From positions 124,001-188,000 of the forward strand of contig JAUXRX010000049.1 in assembly GCA_030681645.1 (NCBI GenBank): a DNA stretch of 64,000 nucleotides, written 5' to 3'. The DNA comes from Archangium sp. GTDB lineage: Bacteria > Myxococcota > Myxococcia > Myxococcales > Myxococcaceae. Under the pieces are notes generated by a model that saw only the letters and a list, made by a program, of their open reading frames with translations, was not told where the DNA came from and ran no database searches. Both the position numbers and the translations under genes were made by a program. This document shows positions 63,332-64,000 of this stretch, piece after piece (the first letter of the stretch is position 1; every line of letters starts with the position of its first letter).

Positions 63332-64000
63332 TCAGTCCCGGCCGGGCGCAAAACGTGCGCGACGGCGCCTCAGCAGCATCAAGCCCACCAGCGCGAGCGC
63401 AGGAGCCGCGGACGAGGTGGAAGCGACGCAGCTCAGGCCGAAGGTGCCGGTGTTGCGCGCGATGATCCGGCTGCGCAGCACCGCGAGCTCGTCACAGGGC
63501 ACCGGCGGCTGGCCGCGCGGGTACGTCTGGCAGAAGCCGCTCGCGGTGCCGACGTCGATCACCCGCTTGGCGGTCTCCCCCACGGGCGCGGTGGGCGCCA
63601 TCGTCGACGAGGGATCGTCGACGTGATCGAAGCCGACGGCGTGGCCGATCTCGTGCGTGGTGGTGTTCTGCACGTCGTACGCGACGCAGGTGGTCGCCTC
63701 CCGCCCCACCTCGCAAGGTGGAGACGAGATGGTGGTGAAGAGGAAGCCGCCGGCGTTGAGCTCGATGTCGGCGTCGATCGCCACGCCGGTGCGCGTGCTG
63801 TACGTGACGGTGGTGAGGCCGATGGTGCCGTCGCTGTGATCCCAGCAGCGGTGCACGTTGCCGCATGAGCCGTCGGCCAGGCAGCCGTCCGAGGGCGCCA
63901 CCACGTCGCGGCAGCTGGTCTCGCGGAAGATGACGAGGTTCTCCGTCTCGGTGCCCCGGCCCACCCGGCCGCCCGCCAGGCGCGCGCCGCGGATGAACTT
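63332..64000 (-). CDS. Matrixin-like zinc metalloprotease with MYXO-CTERM-like tail (5' end outside window)
   Basis: The frame is open to the right edge, so the N terminus (signal peptide and propeptide) is missing; 222 codons are seen. The zinc site is HEIGHAVGFDH, with a PSSTM methionine-turn 13 residues later, as in metzincins. The last 35 residues (SCVASTSSAAPALALVGL, then MLLRRRRARF) have the Cys, hydrophobic helix and Arg cluster of MYXO-CTERM sorting signals, so the protein is probably processed by myxosortase and displayed on the outer surface. It belongs with the myxosortase-dependent metalloproteases of myxobacteria. Confidence 0.85.
   Translation of the reverse strand, partial: KFIRGARLAGGRVGRGTETENLVIFRETSCRDVVAPSDGCLADGSCGNVHRCWDHSDGTIGLTTVTYSTRTGVAIDADIELNAGGFLFTTISSPPCEVGREATTCVAYDVQNTTTHEIGHAVGFDHVDDPSSTMAPTAPVGETAKRVIDVGTASGFCQTYPRGQPPVPCDELAVLRSRIIARNTGTFGLSCVASTSSAAPALALVGLMLLRRRRARFAPGRD

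Overview
The window is a GC-rich stretch of a chromosome from a Gram-negative bacterium, most likely a myxobacterium (Myxococcota, Myxococcales). Four things point that way: a metalloprotease ending in a MYXO-CTERM-like tail (Cys, hydrophobic helix, Arg cluster) at the right edge; secreted lipoproteins with Asp-Ala-Gly repeats; an FHA-domain sigma-54 activator; and a TIGR02996 protein. LptD and a TonB-dependent receptor show an outer membrane. Coding density is high. I see no rRNA, tRNA, CRISPR array, transposase or prophage.

Layout. 1-2.3 kb: selA flanked by two paralogous HNH endonuclease genes. 2.4-7.3 kb: a soluble lytic transglycosylase, a membrane sensor histidine kinase and a 66-residue bacterial histone-fold protein. 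7.3-14.8 kb: a PDZ protein with carboxypeptidase-regulatory-like repeats and a 1749-residue coiled-coil protein with an N-terminal methyltransferase-like domain. 15-16.6 kb: a Uma2-family protein and a membrane-anchored protein. 16.6-23.6 kb: a nine-gene minus-strand run (two TPR proteins, NamZ, a degenerate phosphoesterase-like protein, NadD, a Nudix protein, thymidine kinase, a uracil-PRTase-like protein, Hpt), that is, nucleotide and NAD supply with cell-wall sugar recycling. 23.7-28 kb: mutS2, an AraC-alkyltransferase and dus.

28-36.7 kb is the menaquinone region. A minus-strand operon menF-menD-menH-menA-menC-menE is divergent from DAHP synthase and ubiE/menG, so chorismate supply, naphthoate ring building, prenylation and final methylation are together; only menB is missing. 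36.7-48.2 kb: an unknown protein, recX, a VTT membrane protein, TCA-cycle genes (gltA, icd, mdh), an acyl-CoA synthetase, an acidic zinc-ribbon protein and the FHA sigma-54 activator. 48.2-64 kb is largely envelope: lipoproteins, an M23 peptidase, enoyl-CoA hydratase with a TetR regulator, LptD behind a two-AMIN protein, a TonB receptor/HmuY/hydrolase operon and the metalloprotease.

Two families of small palindromic repeats are scattered through the window: A, built on CCCCTCGACT..CGCTCGGGG, and B, built on CCCTCTCCC..GGGAGAGGG. Most copies lie at gene ends, but one of each is read in frame inside menD, and a compound B copy separates menH from menA. The observations most worth a second look are the histone-fold protein, the repeat-bearing menD, the methyltransferase/coiled-coil giant and the AMIN-LptD pair.
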